A DNA stretch of 64,000 nucleotides, from the NCBI GenBank assembly GCA_002964805.2, contig PUDQ02000037.1:22404-86403 (forward strand), read 5' to 3'. A program made the translations under genes and the position numbers. How positions within the stretch are numbered: the stretch's first letter is position 1; every line of letters starts with the position of its first letter. This stretch comes from Trametes villosa. Taxonomy: Eukaryota > Basidiomycota > Agaricomycetes > Polyporales > Polyporaceae. Shown piece after piece: positions 25,355-36,981 of this stretch. Below the pieces are notes generated by a model. The model did not search any database and was not told where the DNA came from. It saw only the letters and a list, made by a program, of their open reading frames with translations.

Positions 25355-27821
25355 TCACAGGCCGGGGATGTGCAGGAAGTTGAAGGTGACGATGTCCTTC
25401 AGCTTCCCGAAGTTGGGAGTGCCGACGCCGGTAACGGGGTCCCAGCCCTTCGTCGCCTGCGGTTCATCAAACTCGTCAGCCCATATCCTTGAGATCCTGC
25501 GAGAGAGGTGTACTCACGTTGAAGCCGGGAGTACCGCAGCCGGGGTTGTTGCCGACGGTGATGTCGTTGAACGCGGTTGGCTCGAGCGCCTGGATGGCGT
25601 AGATGAGCGGGTTCAGGAAGCCGAGCGGCGGGAGGCCCTTCTCGAGACGCGCGGAGTTGAGCAGGGAGACGATGCCGGTGAACGTCGGCGCCGCCGCGGA
25701 GGTACCGCCGATGGAGACAGGGCGGCCCGAGAGGAAGATGCGGAACAGGTCCGCCTGTGCGGCAACGTCGGGGATGGCCTGGGCGAAAGGTCAGTACCGG
25801 GGTGTATACCGTGAGCGAGCTAACGTACACGGCCGTTGGGGTTGAAGAGGCCCTTGTACGTTCCGGGAGCGAGAGTCTTCAAGAACTTGGAGACCGCGAG
25901 CTCCTGGTACAGGGGGCGGGGGAACTGCAGGCGCATTATTAGCTATGGAAGCCTGCATATATCAGTGGCGGGACGCACGAGGTCACTGAAACCACCGCCC
26001 GAGAAGAAGACGGCGGTCTCGGGAACGTGGATGGTTCCACCAACCGAGGTGACGCTATTGACAAGCCATTTCAGTGATGTGCTAAACTGGGCAGTGGATG
26101 AGAAAGACTGACAAGGGGCACGAGGGCGGGAACAGGGGAACGAAGCGCGTGGCATTGCGGCCATCGTTCGTGAAGCACTGCTGGAGGGCAGGGTCTTCCT
26201 CGCCGTCACCGACGCCGCCATCACCGGAGCTGAACATCAGAGACACGCCGCGGGCTCCTACATGATGGAGAGGTTAAACCGCGTGTCAACTAAGCTGAAG
26301 CGAACAGAACTTACCGAGCTGCGCAAAATCGCCGCAGACGCGCTTCGCGAAGCTCGGGGGAACTTGGGGAGGATGTTAGAACCATATCTCGTGGGAGAAG
26401 AAGGTGCAGCCATTGCGAAACCTACCCGTCTGCTCGTCATCGGCGTAACTGGTGGAGATCGACTGGGGGAGCTTCTTCTGGGCCAGGACGAAGTTGAGCC
26501 ACTATGGGGATTACATCAGTCCACTGTATAGAGCTGGAGCATTGCACTGGAAGCTTACGTCGAGGTAGGGCTCATTGGAGTTTGACGTGGTGATCGCGTC
26601 GGGCTTGAACGGAGGGCGGCCACCGGTGGACCAGAACGTGCCCGGGGTGGGGAAAGTCAGGCCGTAGGCAAACTGCGTATCTGTACATCGAATACCTGCG
26701 TCAAGATACGATGGCTTCGCTGAACAATCCCCAGTCATCCGTACCAAGGTTAGCCTCAGCGCCAGCATCGGCCAAGGTTTGGTTGTTCTCTCCGCCTGTA
26801 AAATAGATGAGATCGCGCCCAATATGTCGCATTGGAAAGAAGTATTGCGCACCGTTGACGAGGACGGTGGTGAAGGAGCTGTTGAGCGCGTCGGGACGCT
26901 GGTCCGCGTAGAACGACTGCAGGTCCTGCTTGTTCGCGAACTGCTCGAGGTAACCGGTGATGCCGATCTCGTTGCCGTGCTTGGTATCCGGCTTGAAGCC
27001 CACAGCGTTGTACAGCTGAAGCAGGCAAGTGATCGTGATCGTCTTGTTGCAGCTCGCGTCGACGTGCCCGCCAGACGCAGAGGGGATGTTGATCGGAGGG
27101 GTGTCAGCGGCGATGGCCACGGACTTCTCCTGGACATCGTTGATGTGGAAGGAGGTCTTCAGGCTCTTCAGGCGCGAGAACATGGTCGTCGGCTGAACCA
27201 GCTCGACATGGGCGTCGAGGTGCTCGGGGATGCTGTACGCGGTCGTGCGGACCACAGAGTCTCCGGACGCGTCGTGCGTCCAGACATGGTACTCCTGATG
27301 AGGAATAACGCGTCAGAAAAATCTCCCATACACAAAAAACGCGTTGCATACCGTCTTGAGCATCTCCTCGGCGAGGGCCACGGGGACCTTGATGAGAACC
27401 CAGTCCTTCGCGGGAGAGCGCGAGAGGTTGTCCTCGTAGATGCCGTGGGACGCGAGCCACTCGTTCACGAGGTGCACGCTCTCGGGCTCGGGAGTAACGA
27501 GGGCCTCCACTTCCTCCTTGGAAAGGTGCTGGCCATAGCGGTCGTGGAACGGATCGCTAAACGCGTTTTAGCTCCACGACGTGTCAGAAGAGACGCGCCC
27601 TGTACTCACCTGACCTCGTAGAGGTGCTGCTCAAGCTCGGAGAACTTGGGCTGGGGGAGGGCGATGCGGAGCTCGATGACATGGTCAGCGGGGGCGGGCG
27701 CAGACTTGGTCCATCCGCGGGGAGCAGGGATGCTCTCCTTGACCTTGTGCACGTCCTTGCCAGGGACTGCGGCAACGGCGGTGGCGAGCGCGACGGAGAG
27801 CCAGACGGAGAGCGACCGCAT
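25355..27821 (-). CDS. sedolisin, secreted tripeptidyl-peptidase (family S53)
   Basis: A signal peptide ([20 protein letters not shown]) begins at the ATG 27821. The pro-domain ([20 protein letters not shown]) follows, then the catalytic domain. Catalytic-site blocks: the Glu/Asp pair in DAGAEANLD, the oxyanion Asp in [14 protein letters not shown], and the serine in [13 protein letters not shown]. The calcium site is [11 protein letters not shown] through [13 protein letters not shown] near the C-terminus. Seven or more short introns are present. The stop follows NFLHIPGL at 25355. Sedolisins work at acid pH outside the cell or in the vacuole; white-rot and pathogenic basidiomycetes have many copies. 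All catalytic blocks are present, so it is probably active. Confidence 0.93.
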
Positions 27822-27884
27822 GCTGACAAGGACCCAGGCAGAGAGAGGCCAAGGGCTGGGGGGCACGACCGGGCTCGTGCGGGG

Positions 27885-27892
27885 TATTTATG
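27885..27892 (-). promoter_or_regulatory. TATA-like element of the sedolisin gene
   Basis: CATAAATA on the minus strand lies about 63 bp upstream of the sedolisin ATG in otherwise GC-rich DNA. Confidence 0.45.
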
Positions 27893-29433
27893 CGCGGCGA
27901 GAGGAGCGACCGTCCGCCCGGTGCGCGAGGGGCTGATGGAAGCAGGGCCGGCGATTTCGCCATGTCACCTTCTGGCCTTCTCCTGATGGTATGCGGAATG
28001 GAGCTCCCAGGAGCCTGGGAGTGCCTGTATGAATCCTTCATCCCCGCCCATGCTTCCCCCGACCCACATGGTCTCTTTATTTCCCTATCTTCCCACCCCG
28101 CCCACCTGTCCCGCCAAACACGCCAGTTGTCTGTCTGTCATATAGAACTGCAGCCGCGCGTATTGGCAGCCAACATGGAGTGGCGTACAAAGAAGAGCGC
28201 GGTGTTTCTCGGGCTAGAAGCCATGTCTGAGTCGGCCTGCGCACGGATGAGGAGGAGCAGGAACGATGAGACGCGTTGCGATCACGCCGACGGCTTTAGT
28301 GGCGCATCAACGCGACCACCTGCTTCTCTCGTCCAAGCACGTACAGCCACCGCGGTCCATCGCGCACATCCCCGGCCAGTACTTAGCGAAAGGTTGAATC
28401 CAACCGGGGACTTCAGGAATTCTTCAGCGGCGTTCTGTGGAATTGTTAGAATGTGATGTCCCCGGACTCGACAACCACTGTACTTGCCTGGGGGACACCG
28501 TATCATGTCCACAAGCACTGGTAAAAGCCGTGCCTAGCCATTATCTAGTTTCAACCTCGTAGGTGACGTGCTCTGGTGATCGTCCAATGTATCATGCTGT
28601 TGCTGCCTCTCGGCCTCCGAGGTGGGCGGGCTATCGCAACGCCCGACAGTCGTCGCCATGTGCAATCACGGTAATGGGTCATCCTACAGTCTTACACGGA
28701 CTCAGAGGACCGCCCGCTCTGATCCCACATGTCAAACGCAACCTCACCATTTGGCTCAGGGTGGGTCAGGTGCTGCCGATGATTGCTTAGGCCTGGATCC
28801 CAAGGAATGAGTACGTACGAGACTGCGGGATGTGTATCCCATTGAATGGTACGTATTGCCGGGTGAGATAGCTGGCCAAAGGAATGATTCCGAGACACAC
28901 CTTACCTCCGAAGGCGCTTCCCGGTTCCTAGCTTCTCACTGCTCAACGTGGATCGTACTCACCGTGCAGGTCCCAGGATTCGACGCCTTACTAGCGCGGA
29001 GCATCCCAGGTCAACAACAAGTGCAGGTGCGCGAGGGTACGACTTCACAAGGTATAGGCGAAGGCTGACTCCGTTCTACAGCAAACATCCAGTGGGCAGT
29101 GAGGTGGAGACACACCAGCGTTGAGCACGGCCTGCATAGCACGCTGGCTAGGTACTGTAGGTGGTGGTGAGTCGCAGGAACGGTGGGCGCACTTCGACGC
29201 GCCGGGTCGCGTCTCGCCAGTCGCGCCGGCGGCTGGCGGGCGGCCCGCCGGAGATGATCGAGGAAAAGTTAATCTTATCTATTACGCTTTCGGGCGGCTG
29301 CTCTCGAAGACTCGAGCATCAGCCACAAGGCGTCGTGTTCCATCTTTCTCTCCCCCACCACCCTGCAGCTCACCGACTTCACTACGACTCGCATTTCTGC
29401 TAGCTTGCGCAACCACAGAAACGAACACACACG
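27893..29433. other. long intergenic region between divergent genes
   Basis: About 1.5 kb between the sedolisin promoter and the WBP2-like gene. ORFs here (for example 27890-28456 plus) show no domain, no exon pattern and mixed codon use. I see nothing that I can support as a gene. Confidence 0.5.
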
Positions 29434-30227
29434 ATGGCACTCAACTGGGCAACTCTGAGCCCTTCTCGTCAACCTACTCCACTCCCCCACGAGCTCACAA
29501 TTCGTACCGTGGACACTGGGGTCGAGCTCTCTCTTCACATCCCCGACGCCCCTCCGAGCGGCGCTGCATCATCAGGAGGATCCGGTGGCGCAAAGAAGCT
29601 GAAGGAGTCCGGGCGGATTTGGCTGACTGACCAGCGCGTACGTACCCCGACTTCTATGCCACAATTGCCGTACTATACTGACCTTCGGTCGTGTGTACCC
29701 GTCCGGAATCGTCTCGTCTCCTGCACAATACCTTCGACATCTTGCACCACTACTCCGCATTGCTGTCACTGCCGAATGCGCTGATCACAGCTGATCTTCG
29801 TCTCCGACCCTCCTCCCAAGGGCTCGCCTTCATTCGACTCGCTTTCCGTCCCCCTTCCCTCGCTCCTCTCCACGAAGTTCGAGCAGCCTCGCTTCGGCGC
29901 GAACTATCTTTCATTTGACATAAAGCCCGCTCCCGGCGCCGGGCTCGTCGACGGCACCCATGCTGAACTGCGCTTCAAGGATAAGGGGCTGTTCGAGTTC
30001 GTGAGTGCGCTCGAGAAGACGCGCGAGCGCGCGATCTACATGAAGCGGCAGTCCGCAGACGAGGAAGACGGCCTGCGTGAGTCTCTCTTACGCCGGACTC
30101 ACCCGTGGCATGTACTGATTGTTGGCTACGTGCAGCTGCGTACAGTACTCCTGGGCCAAGCGGCACTTCGTCACCCTACCCAACCGGGGACGTTCCCGCG
30201 GAGAACCCGCCCGGATACGACGACTGA
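29434..30227 (+). CDS. WBP2-like GRAM-domain protein with PPGY motif
   Basis: Three exons, 29434-29637, 29791-30076 and 30136-30227, join in frame. The N-terminus MALNWATLSPSRQPTPLPHE is followed by a GRAM/PH-type fold (GRIWLTDQR/LIFVSDPPPKGSPSFDSL, FDIKPAPGAG, AELRFKDKGLFEFVSALEKT) and a short disordered tail ending NPPGYDD. WBP2 proteins bind WW domains, such as those of Nedd4/Rsp5-type ubiquitin ligases, through PPxY; the fission-yeast relative is a stress-induced protein. The fungal version is shorter than the human one and has a single PPxY at the extreme C-terminus, carried by its own small exon. Confidence 0.88.
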
Positions 30228-30593
30228 TCCGCCACGATGCATGGTACTATATTACGCTTCGTACTAACCGCTCAACACCATACCTGATTTCGAGATGCAC
30301 GGGGAAGGATCGCTGTATGTAACACCACGCACTGTATTGTGTAGATCGTGCAACACGACGGCTTGTAAAGTAATACGTGTGCGGCTTCCGATATGAGATG
30401 CTCTCGTTGAGAACCATCCGTGTCAAGGGTATGTAGCAGGTATCGTCTAGTACAACATTGCGACTGAGGTATGTATCTACGAGAAAATGGAACAGCACGA
30501 CAGCGAACAGAGCGGCATCTATCATACAATCGCCCACACCCCTCCGTCATTCGTTACACGCGCGCGACCGCCCAACACCGCCGACCACCACGA
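30228..30593. other. intergenic region between convergent genes
   Basis: 3' flanks of the WBP2-like gene and the DUF6533 gene. No coding signal. Confidence 0.55.
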
Positions 30594-32518
30594 TCATACA
30601 CACGCGGTCCGTTCTCCCTTCCCCTCCATCCTCAACGCCGCGAGCTCGATCACGACCTCCCCACTCCTCCCTCTATGCCCCTCGCGCTCGTCGCGCACGG
30701 AGACCAACGCCCGCAAATCCATCAGCTCGCGCGACGCGCCCCGGCCGAGCGTCGGCGCGGGCGTCGGCGCCAGCGGGATGCTCCGCGTGTTGTCGACGAA
30801 GACGATCGGGCTCGGTGACCGTGAGTTCGAGCGCGCGAGGGCCTCGATCGCGCGCTCGACCTCGCGCCCGACGCGCGTGGTGGAGAGCCCGTCGTGCTCG
30901 TCCGTGACCTTGCGCAGGTCGAGCACGAGCCGCTGGCCGGCGACGATCATCATGCAGAGCGTGAAGCTGGCGGGCGGTAATGGTCAGCGTAAACGCGCGC
31001 GATGAGGGAAGAATGAGACGTACGAGCTGGAGAGCATGTTGAGGGGGCGCTGAGGAAGACGGTCAGAACCGTATGTCAAAGGCGGCGGTGGAGGCTCACA
31101 TTCGCGTAACGCGCCCTGCGGATTCGACGTCAGAGGAGCCGGGCGTTGATTGGCGGAGAGAGGGCGCACGTACCAGACAAGGATGTTGAACGAGTTACTG
31201 AGGAGGGTGACCTACATGGCCACTCGATCAGCCGGCCGCACTTATACCCATACTACGGCTCGACCTACCAGGAAATACGCGATTCCTCGAAGGAACGTCT
31301 CTATCAGCTGCCGGCCCACAATCCTAGTAGATCTATTGGTATCTTACCGTCTCGACAGATGATCCGCACGATGCTCGAGTGTTCGCGCCAGTGGCGATGT
31401 ATGTTAAATTGCCGGATGGACGTCATGGTCAACACGAATGTCGCGCATTCTAGAGTGAGGCTGGGGAGGTTGAGCACGGCCGTTCAGCGTCAGAAATTCT
31501 AGGGTATGTGTTACGACTCACCTCGGAACCCATAGCACCCACTTCACGAAGAGGGTTCAGCGGTCGACTAACTACGACCTTAGAGAAAGAGTACTCACAG
31601 CGTGCGCTACATGGCCGTGAGTTGAAGTCAAGACGTAAGAAGCGATCTGATGTACACACCCGGTAGAGCTCCAATGCAGGTCCTTGTGAGGGATGCTAAC
31701 GGGTAAGCAGCGACTACGAGCACCTTTTAGCTCGAGCAACAGAGATATGAGAGAAAATGGGTACATACCGCCGGAATCAATTACGCCGTAGGTCAGCATC
31801 GCGATGCTCACGGAGGCATACAGAAGAAAGAGGGAGCCAAGGAGGGTAAGCATTTTCCGCTGCCGGCCCCAGGTCGCCCACGCTCGTAAAAGCACGAGGA
31901 CTGCTCGCGTGAGCAAAGGCTTCGCAGCGAAAACGGGGGAACGCACCGTGCACCATGGCGAACGAGATGAGTTGCGTGAAAGAGAGCAATATCGTCATGC
32001 GGAAGCAGAACTGTTGAAAGTGCGATGAGTCAGTCGTCTACCTGCGCGACGTGGAGATAATTCGTACGTCCGGTGCGGGGTTCCACCAAATGCCCATGAG
32101 TTGCGCATCGGCTAGCCCGAGAAACACCATGTTGCCGTAGCGGTTCAACAGGTATATGACCTTCACTATCGACCAACGGGTCGGCCATATGTACTTCACC
32201 TGCGAACAACTATATCAGTTCGATACGGCTATCCCAAGCAAAAATTCGTACTTCGTCGGGGAGGGTAACCACACATTCGTAGAAAAGAATGACATAGCCG
32301 GCGAGCGTCAGAGCCCTGGTGAGACCACGGTCAGAATATAAGGACGCTAAGGGAGACGACCCGAGACGCGCACCTCACGACGAACAAATCTTGCATGTAT
32401 TGGTCATCGAAGGTATACAGATCGCGGGCTACAGCCCTACAACGACGAGGAGGAGAGAATAATGAGCTTCGATTCGTAGCCTCGATGTTCGGAAGTGGGA
32501 CTCACCGCATAATACCAT
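30594..32518 (-). CDS. seven-helix membrane protein with DUF6533 domain
   Basis: Minus-strand exons give the basidiomycete DUF6533 signature: RALTLAGYVILFYECVVTLP, DEV, then after an intron KYIWPTRWSIVKVIYLLNRY. Further hydrophobic exons follow (FCFRMTILLSFTQLISFAMV; WGRQRKMLTLLGSLFLLYAS; VSIAMLTYGVIDSG) and a cytosolic C-terminus after MMIVAGQRLVLDLRKV that ends at 30594. Such proteins are numerous in Agaricomycetes and of unknown function; a receptor-like role is often suggested but not established. The exon borders in 31000-31750 and the start, placed at the ATG at 32518, are uncertain. Confidence 0.6.
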
Positions 32519-33644
32519 GAGCTGCCCGATACACCGTTGAGACGGCTATGTATCAGAGGTAGAATGGGCTGGCTATCCGACTTTCTGGCGAACTACGCCA
32601 ATTGTTGGGGTCGTCGCGAACGTCAGCAAGGCGCATGCGGGAGAGGCCTGGCGCGACGCCCTCGTCGTGGTCCGTGGTCAAGTCGTGCACTTGAAGAGGA
32701 ATTAATCCATGGGTCGTGCCTCACGGGACATCAATGTCGAGCGCATCAAGGCACTAACCTGAAGTAGTGAAGACCGCCTCGCTTGTCGGCTTGCCTCAGC
32801 CTGTTTGGACAGATGGTCGGCTGCCGGCGGTAACTGTTGTTCGAACCTGAGTCGGCCCAGAATATGACGCAGATGGGGTGACGCCCCGCGCAGTGGTGCA
32901 ACGGCCCAGCTGGTATGGCAGAGAGTCGGAAGAGGCGGGCGCACCGTGCGCCTAGGCTATCTTATACGTCTCACGACCACACGGAACACGCACAAAACGG
33001 GTGCGCTCATTAGAAGACGGATAGCGTTCCAGAGTACACGACCATCGTGTGTACGTTTATGCAGCTGCGGCTCTCACGCCCACAGACTTGCCTCGCGCGG
33101 CTAGCCTGCGGCTCCGCATGCGTGCTTCTTCTGTTGAATGCAGCTACCTACCATCGACCCCGTCGAATATTTCGGTAAGGTCACCCCAGTTGTAAACAGC
33201 AGCATGAAATATGTGATGACCCACGTATACTGCATCGCACCCACTGACTTGTACCACCGAGTGGGAGCATCGAGCCTCTACCAGATGTCGGCGAGTTCAC
33301 ATGAGAGCATGCGGCGCGTAGGGCTTCTTGCGAGCTAATGATGAGAAACGCGACCGGTACCGGTAGTCTCCCGCGCACCCGCCGTCATGTCGCGATCCTA
33401 TCTTATCGCGACGTCAGCGGACCAGCATACGACACCTTCCGAGGTCACCGTGGTGTTGGGAACAGAAGTCGCTGGCCGACGACCGCAGTGAGCACCGGTA
33501 TAGGACCCGTGGTGCGTACGGCACACGCGCATACTTGTTTCGATAGAACGTCCGGTGACGCTGTAAGTAGACAGTACTGCTACACCTATGTCATGCCTGT
33601 CAGTATGGTGGGCCCGAGCAGCAAGTGAGAGCGGAACTGACGAA
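32519..33644. other. intergenic region
   Basis: About 1.1 kb between the DUF6533 gene and RRP7. No ORF here has recognisable motifs or consistent exons. Confidence 0.45.
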
Positions 33645-34773
33645 TCAATACGGCTTGAACTTGCGAGACTCCTTCAACTTCTCGATCTTCGCCGTGTCCT
33701 CTTGGAACCGCGTCTTCAAGTCAATGATCTCTGCGAGGGAAAGGTGAGATCATTTGCTGAGTGAAGCAAACGGAGCTGAACGCACGCTTTCGCTTCTTCT
33801 CGTGGATCTGGAAAGCATAGAACGCGTCCTTCTCCTTTTTCTCCTTCTTGTCCTTCCTGCGCCTCTTACTGCCGGCACCCGCCTGCTCCTCCTGGAAGCG
33901 TTTACTCGCGACACCAACACCTCCGCCTAAGGTCTTGCCGTACGCGCCGCCGCGCGTGACGAGGGTGAAGCCGTCCTCATCGACGATCGCCTCACCCTTG
34001 TGGTATTTGCTCTCCTGTCGCTTCTTCGCCTGCTCGTGCTCGAACGCCTCCATCCACGAGTCCGCGTGAGCGCGAACGATGTCGAGCGGGGGTCGGAGAG
34101 CCGAGTAGAGCGAGATGTAGTGCTCGAGACCCGTAGGTGCCTCTGAGTCTACTGGCCATGCGTATGGTTTTGTCGGGGACTTGAGCGCGCGAGCAAGGGA
34201 AGAGCCATCCAGGAAGACGACGTAGGCCGTATGGCCCGTACGCCGTAACGTTCTCAAGGAAGGGGACGGGAGCGGCACCACTTGCGGGCCTTGCGCCTTG
34301 GTGACCTTCCGCTTCTTCTTCGGTCTCGACTCTGCATCGTCCTCGTCCTCGTCCGATCCGGCAGCACCCTCCGCTTGCCCATCCTCGTCCTCACTACTGT
34401 CCTCATCTTCCAACTCGTCCTCCTGCTGCGCTGCCCCACTACCCCCCGTGCTGAACACGACCCTCTCAACCGTCCCGCACGACTTGAACAGCAGCGTCAG
34501 CTCGCGCTCGGTCGCGTCCGGCGGCACGTTCACGAGGAACAGCGTGCGGCCTTCTGGGAGCGCAGCCGCACGTTCTTTTTGTTTGCCCTTCGCGTCGCTG
34601 TGTTTCGGCGCAGAGTGCGCACGCGCGTATAGAGCATGCGTCGCAGTAGGTGTGTAGACGACCGGAAGGACGGTGAAGCCAGAGATGGTCACGGGTAACG
34701 CAGAAGACGAGGCTGTAGATGTGGAGGCCGCGCTCGCACGGGAGGCTTTGGCTGGTGAAGAGGAGGAGCCCAT
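33645..34773 (-). CDS. RRP7: ribosomal RNA-processing protein 7
   Basis: Two exons. The N-terminal part contains an RRM-like domain (GRTLFLVNVPPDATERELTL; SCGTVERVVF) with an acidic insertion, then THAYVVFLDGSSLARAL. The C-terminal RRP7 domain has VDEDGFTLVTRGG, and DAFYAFQIHEKKRK continues into the second exon with EIIDLKTRFQEDTAKIEKLK and ends KESRKFKPY. Rrp7 is part of the UTP-C/CURI complex of the small-subunit processome and is needed for 18S rRNA maturation in the nucleolus. Start ATG at 34773; stop at 33645. Confidence 0.92.
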
Positions 34774-35672
34774 ACTGCCCGCCTAGGTCTGGTGAGAGAC
34801 AGCTGCGCGCGAAAGCCGGCGGAGGCAGACGAGCGAAGGAAAGCGGAGAGGTGGTAGTATATATCAAGCGTCTCGGCGGTACACAGCGAAAATGCCACAG
34901 CTCCTTTTCGGGCGTTTGTTTGGCAACGCCTTCCGCACCAAACAAACGACCGTTTTACGACTTCGCCCTACTAAATGCTAATATTGCCGAGCGATCGTGT
35001 TCCTTCGTGCGACCCGGCCAGGGATGACAGGCCTGTGGAATGCTATAAAATGAGCGCGAATCAGATGAATGTCCACGAAACGAAACGCACCTTTTACTCC
35101 CGCCCTGCCGCTGTTTTGACAGCCAGTTCAGCAGGTTTTTATGAGAAAAATCTTGTCCCCTGTTCGCGAGAACCATGTCCGCATGCAGTTGTTTGACGAG
35201 CGCCGTCGGGAGCTCGTACCCAAAGATTTCGCCGTACTCTAGACATAGGCGGTTCAATACAGTATTTGAGCGCCAGACGGAAAATGATCACCAGGTGGAA
35301 AATTCGCCGCCACAGGGCGTTTCGGGAGACGCGCCCGATGCGCTAACCGTGCGCCCCGGAACGCCAGGGGCCAGGTATTATTTAGTAGCTTCTCCGCTGT
35401 ACTGCGCTTGCTCCTTGCTTGTAAGGAGGGGAAGCGGCTGCGACACAACTCGTGGAATATTCATATCTTTTGTCCCACAAAGGCCCGTAAAACACTGTAC
35501 CGAATGTATGTGCAAGTAATGCAGTTCTATCAATATACATACTTGCGCTGGGAGGCAGGGCTACGAGTGTTGCCCCGCGAACGAAAGAATTTTCGCGACC
35601 AGTAGACGCCATCACGTGACTCGAGTCGCGCTCGCGGGCGCATCGCGCCGCGACGTGTCTGCTGGGCATTCT
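34774..35672. other. region between RRP7 and the pogo transposase
   Basis: Holds the RRP7 promoter and the 5' flank of the pogo element. An E-box CACGTG lies at 35613-35618. A minus-strand ORF at 34955-35257 has no recognised domain. No terminal inverted repeat of the pogo element could be identified with confidence. Confidence 0.45.
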
Positions 35673-36882
35673 ATGGGCCGCCACGCTCTCACACTTGCAG
35701 AACAGAAGCGCAAGGCTTCCAAAGCCAAGGACGCTCGCATCGCTAATGCTTTGAACATCTACTATGCTGAACATCCCTCAGACTCATCTTCTGTGGAGGC
35801 CACCCCTCAACCTGACGGCGGCTCTACCCATCCTCGAAGCTCTCTCGCGATCTCCAGACAGTACGGCATCAGCGCTACCACCATGTGGCGCCGTCAGCAC
35901 GGGGCAGTCTCTGTCCACGACGCGCACGTTACAGCGCAGCTTCTGACGCCTGCGGAAGAGAGTATCCTTGTACAACTCTGCCGCACATTCGCTCTGCGGT
36001 TTCTCCCTCTCTCGCACAAGCTGCTCGAGGATAGAGCCAATGCAATACTTGCGGTACGTGCTGGAGCTTCTAGCAGACAGGTTGGCAAGCGGTGGACATA
36101 TCGTTTTCTATCCCGGCACCATGATGAGCTCGCAATGTACTGGAGCTCGAGTTTGAAAAATAAACGTGGTTATGCCCTGAACCCGACCAATCTCCGTGAA
36201 TATTTCGAAGTGCTCACGGAAATTGATCGTGCTCGCCATATCAAACCCGAGTTCAAGTATGCCATGGATGAAAGTGCCATCCTACTTGGCATGGAGATGA
36301 CCACACGCGTGATCGGGCCTGTCGGCCAGAAGCTCCAGCATAAGCTGCACGACGGTAGTAGGGAAAGTGTTACCCTCGTGGTCACAATCTGTGCCAACGG
36401 CACGGTACCTTTCCCTCCTACAGTCATCTTCCCTGGCACGAACTATCTGAAGAGATGGGCAGACCACAACCTCCTCAATGCGACGTGCGTCCCCAAGAGT
36501 CTCTATCAGAAACCGGGCTTGATCTCACCCGTAGCTCCGCAGGATCTGCCTATCCCCAACCGGTTATACAAATGACCAGCTTACCCTGGACTGGATGGTC
36601 GACTTCGAGCAGAAAACACGTCCAACGGGGGTGCAGATCGATGAATGGCGTGAACTTGCCATCGACAACCACGGCAGCCACCTCACCCTCCCATTCCTTG
36701 ACTATGCTGCAAGCCACCGCATTGAGGTGGTGGGCTACATTCCCAACTCTACCCATGTCCTCCAGGGGCTCGACGTCGCCTGCTTCGGGGCATTCAAGAC
36801 ATACTACTCGCGCGCACTGGCATCGTACGAGCGCCGTGCAGGACTCAACATCACAAACATCAGAAGATCTGCAAAATACTGA
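35673..36882 (+). CDS. pogo-type transposase (CENP-B HTH plus DDE_1), 3' end probably truncated
   Basis: The N-terminus (HALTLAEQKRKASKAKDARI; AISRQYGISATTMWRR) is a helix-turn-helix, followed by a CENP-B-like region with SRQVGKRWTYRFLSRHHDEL. The DDE_1 catalytic core shows FKYAMDESAILLG (first Asp), LAIDNHGSHLTLPFLDYAA (second Asp) and NSTHVLQGLDVACFGAFKTY (third Asp). The apparent frame break after NLLNAT is an intron of 58 nt, 36485-36542, with GT..AG ends; splicing gives ICLSPTGYTNDQLTLDWM. The stop follows shortly after YERRAGLNITN, earlier than is usual for the family, so the C-terminus may be lost at the junction with the Plavaka element. The start is the first ATG; the frame is open further upstream. 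Confidence 0.82.
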
Positions 36883-36981
36883 CAAGCTGACGAAGCTGAC
36901 AGACATCTCTCAGTGATCTCAGCCCTGGCAGCCCACCGGTGCTCAGTAGAGCCGGGTTGACACCGAGAAACAGACAGCCGG

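Noticed and set aside
27890..28456. 188-codon plus-strand ORF between sedolisin and the WBP2-like gene
   Set aside because: Low-complexity mixed composition, overlaps the sedolisin promoter, no domain.
34955..35257. Minus-strand ORF of 100 codons upstream of the pogo gene
   Set aside because: Some protein-like composition, but no recognisable domain, exon partners or neighbours; not enough to call.
36543..36594. Pogo transposase as a frameshifted pseudogene
   Set aside because: A 58-nt intron with GT..AG ends restores the conserved frame.
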